From IMG/VR virus record IMGVR_UViG_3300030118_003601, positions 1-30,388 of that record: a DNA stretch of 30,388 nucleotides. The stretch is one strand, 5' to 3'. This document shows positions 28,379 to 30,388 of this stretch, one piece after another. The translations under genes were made by a program, and so were the position numbers. The notes under the pieces were generated by a model. It saw only the letters and a list, made by a program, of their open reading frames with translations. It did no database searches and had not been told where the DNA came from. Source of the stretch: a virus. Position 1 is the first letter of the stretch; every line of letters begins with the position of its first letter.

Positions 28379-29805
28379 CGGAATCTCAGTTTGGAGGTTT
28401 TGGGAGAGCGATATTGGATATCAATGATTGGCATAACTGCATATCTCAAAGCGTCAATGGTGTGCTTCCACTCACTCATTGTATCCATAACACCCGACTT
28501 TTTCAACGCCCAATACTTGAGAGATTTGATTGTCCTCTCACATCTTGGAAAGATTTGAAAACGGTTGTCACACATCAACTCATGTATGGATTGACATCCA
28601 TAATATACACTATATTTCGGTTTATGGGCGGTCCGGATTGTAAATGGGAGTTGACCCTTGGGATACTTCAAAACATGATTAAAACCAGCCATCAACATGG
28701 TATTCGACATCCTTCCACCGTTTTGTTTTGACCCACCATGAGAGCGGTCACCTGTCCAACGTTGTATATTTGCCAACTCGAGTCCATTCCTTCGAATCAT
28801 GGCCAATATGGATTTGGCGTGTTTTTCCGCTTTGGCTCCACTTGCCACGTACTCATCCACAACATAGACGGCCGGCTTTGATTTATTGGTTACATCCACC
28901 GCACACAATAACGCTACTTGAGAGGCGATGTCGTGACCGTGGTCGATCCCTATGGTCCAAATATACTCACGGTCTGGATCCGGTGTGAGGTCACTGATCA
29001 TGTCGTCAGTAAACTTGTCGAAAATCCGACCCTCGGGGACTCCACCATCCCAGTCTCCATTGATTCGAGCGTCCCGATCTATCGGTAGATAGGACATTCT
29101 CAACGCCTCTATCTCTTCCTCGGTCATCATGGGTTTACATCCCTTTGGAGTTGTATTTTCCACACTCATGACTCCAACATGTTCCGAGATGACACCATCC
29201 TTGACCATCTCTTTGAGATAGTGGACCGGCGCTCCAATCGGTGTGAGTGTAAACAACATCCGTCCATTGGTCCGAGTGATTCGAGCCCGCAACTCTCCAA
29301 AGACCACCGGCGGTGGAGGCTCGTCAACCCATATGTAGTCGACGGAACCGGAGGCCAATCCGAGCGTCCCTTGGTTGGTGGTTTTGAACCGGACTAAACT
29401 ATTGTTTTTGAATCTGACAATTGGCGCGCCGGTCCCTCGGTAGCCCTTCCCATGGACAAACTCAACATCTGGGTGGAGTTCTCCTTTTGGGACTAACTCG
29501 TGGAATTTTCCCATAATGGTCCGTGATTGCTCCCATGAGTGACAAATCACCCACGCCTCGATTGGAGGTGGTGGAATTTTTTTATAAGGATGGCGACCAA
29601 TACAATGACATATCGTTTCATACGCTCCCACCGCCGTTTTCCCGATTTGGTTACCACCTCGAAGGAGTACCAACCGGGATGGGTCACGCAGGACTCTTTC
29701 TTGGACCGCTGTTGGTCTCCAAAAGGTCATTGGATTGGCTTTGGACTCCTCCAATAGTTGGGATGTCCCTTTGGCGATGGCTTTGAGTTTGGATAGGTCC
29801 ATCAT
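28375..29805 (-). CDS. terL: Terminase large subunit
   Basis: A 476-residue packaging motor. The ATPase half has Walker A RGGNQIGKT (49-57), Walker B VDYIWVDEPPP near 160-170 and a coupling-type TLTPIGAP about 20 residues further. The nuclease half begins WTIGIDHGHDIASQVALL, whose aspartate belongs to the RNase H-like metal site. It cuts concatemeric DNA and drives it into the prohead. The start could be either of two adjacent ATG codons (29805, 29802); the first overlaps the terS stop as ATGA. Confidence 0.93.
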   Translation of the reverse strand: MMDLSKLKAIAKGTSQLLEESKANPMTFWRPTAVQERVLRDPSRLVLLRGGNQIGKTAVGAYETICHCIGRHPYKKIPPPPIEAWVICHSWEQSRTIMGKFHELVPKGELHPDVEFVHGKGYRGTGAPIVRFKNNSLVRFKTTNQGTLGLASGSVDYIWVDEPPPPVVFGELRARITRTNGRMLFTLTPIGAPVHYLKEMVKDGVISEHVGVMSVENTTPKGCKPMMTEEEIEALRMSYLPIDRDARINGDWDGGVPEGRIFDKFTDDMISDLTPDPDREYIWTIGIDHGHDIASQVALLCAVDVTNKSKPAVYVVDEYVASGAKAEKHAKSILAMIRRNGLELANIQRWTGDRSHGGSKQNGGRMSNTMLMAGFNHVLKYPKGQLPFTIRTAHKPKYSVYYGCQSIHELMCDNRFQIFPRCERTIKSLKYWALKKSGVMDTMSEWKHTIDALRYAVMPIIDIQYRSPKTSKLRFR

Positions 29806-30329
29806 GATCCACGATTGAGATGGATGATTTGTGGGTCACCACTCAACATCGACTCCAAACGGTCTCTCAAAATCGGTGGGAGACCTTGGACCGCCATGGC
29901 GATCTGATGGAGTACCTCATCCGGATTGGTCATGTTGTCAAACTCCTCCATCTCCTTTTTGAGTTGGACCCACTCGTCATGAACTTGAAGGTGGAGACGG
30001 TGGAATTGTGGGAGAGCGTGATGGGATCCCCGTTGGCGAGTCGCCTCAATGTCTTGACTGATCTCCCATAGTTTATACTGACGAAACAAAACCGGATCCA
30101 CTTCCACATCTCCATCATCGTTGGTGGTGATTGGCTGTTGTGGTGTGGTGCTCGTGTCCAATGTGGAGACGATTGGTTTGGGTCGTTTGAGTATTCGAGC
30201 CACGGTGGATTTGTGGACTCCAAATTGATCGGCTAGTTGTTGATACGTGTGACCGCCGTCCTCATAGAGTTTGATGATTTGGCTCCTCTCCTCTGGAGTG
30301 AGTCGCCCTCGCTTGGTGTTACGTGCCAT
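29802..30329 (-). CDS. terS: Terminase small subunit
   Basis: A 175-residue protein with an N-terminal resolvase/terminase-type helix-turn-helix at about residues 10-48 (TPEERSQIIKLYEDG, TYQQLADQFGVHKSTVARI) followed by a linker and a helical oligomerisation region (RLHLQVHDEWVQLKKEMEEF). It would bind the packaging site and recruit the large subunit. The gene begins 59 bases from the right end. AGGGG lies six bases upstream of the ATG. The HTH is of a different type from the five small HTH proteins of the early region. Confidence 0.85.
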   Translation of the reverse strand: MARNTKRGRLTPEERSQIIKLYEDGGHTYQQLADQFGVHKSTVARILKRPKPIVSTLDTSTTPQQPITTNDDGDVEVDPVLFRQYKLWEISQDIEATRQRGSHHALPQFHRLHLQVHDEWVQLKKEMEEFDNMTNPDEVLHQIAMAVQGLPPILRDRLESMLSGDPQIIHLNRGS

Positions 30330-30374
30330 GATGATCCCCTTGTTGCATATTTATTTCATATGGAGAGAAAAAAT

Positions 30375-30388
30375 GTCGTGGTCGGCAT
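30375..30388. other. Right end, half of a junction dyad (possible cos end)
   Basis: The last 14 bases are GTCGTGGTCGGCAT. GTCGTGGT (30375-30382) pairs with ACTACGAC at 7-14 when the ends are joined, with one mismatch. The 12 bases between the arms (CGGCAT and GTCGGC) straddle the junction, and GTCGGCA occurs at both ends in direct orientation. In lambda-type phages the cos site lies just upstream of terS as here. Confidence 0.4.

Noticed and set aside
1-30388. Integrase, DNA polymerase, tRNA genes or a defence island
   Set aside because: None could be recognised in either strand; lifestyle therefore remains open.

Overview
The window reads as an essentially complete genome of a tailed, siphovirus-type bacteriophage of about 30.4 kb. 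It carries terminase, portal, scaffold, major capsid, connector, tail tube, frameshifted tail chaperones, tape measure, tail tip, amidase and a holin candidate. It also carries a small replication set: primase, VapE-type helicase, RusA resolvase and a DnaQ-type exonuclease. I see no integrase, DNA polymerase, tRNA or rRNA gene. Shine-Dalgarno sites close to the AGGAGG consensus point to a bacterial host, which I cannot name. The last bases sit just upstream of terS, and the two ends form a dyad centred on the junction, so the ends may be the natural (cos-like) termini.

Nearly all genes are on the minus strand and are packed tightly, often with ATGA stop/start overlaps. Reading leftward from the right end: (1) 30329-24580 holds terS, terL, portal, scaffold and two fibre-type genes, closed by a strong minus-strand terminator at 24518-24553. 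(2) 23990-10200 runs from the capsid gene through connector, tail, tip and lysis genes. (3) 9365-3696 is the replication block, led by a divergent promoter/operator region at 9396-9444; it encodes a mosaic protein, small HTH proteins, primase, a C5-cytosine methylase (with a nested second-frame ORF), the VapE helicase and an acidic protein. (4) 2997-32 is a second early block with HTH proteins, a DUF5872-like protein, an amino-methyltransferase, a DUF4406-like protein, a small basic protein and RusA.

Three single genes lie on the plus strand: 3427-3642, 9523-10206 and 24199-24519. The first two have their own terminator, and the third lies beside a 22-bp perfect palindrome. The 24199 gene is a paralogue of the minus-strand gene 10889-11203.

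The most striking features are: two inverted arrays of an 11-bp GTGTGA iteron around an AT-rich core at 3044-3329 (replication origin or master operator); a family of five related single-HTH proteins spread over the early region; a second, SD-equipped reading frame nested in the C5-methylase gene; a canonical A AAT TTT slippery site in the tail chaperone pair; and several small proteins and leader ORFs joined to neighbours by ATGA overlaps.
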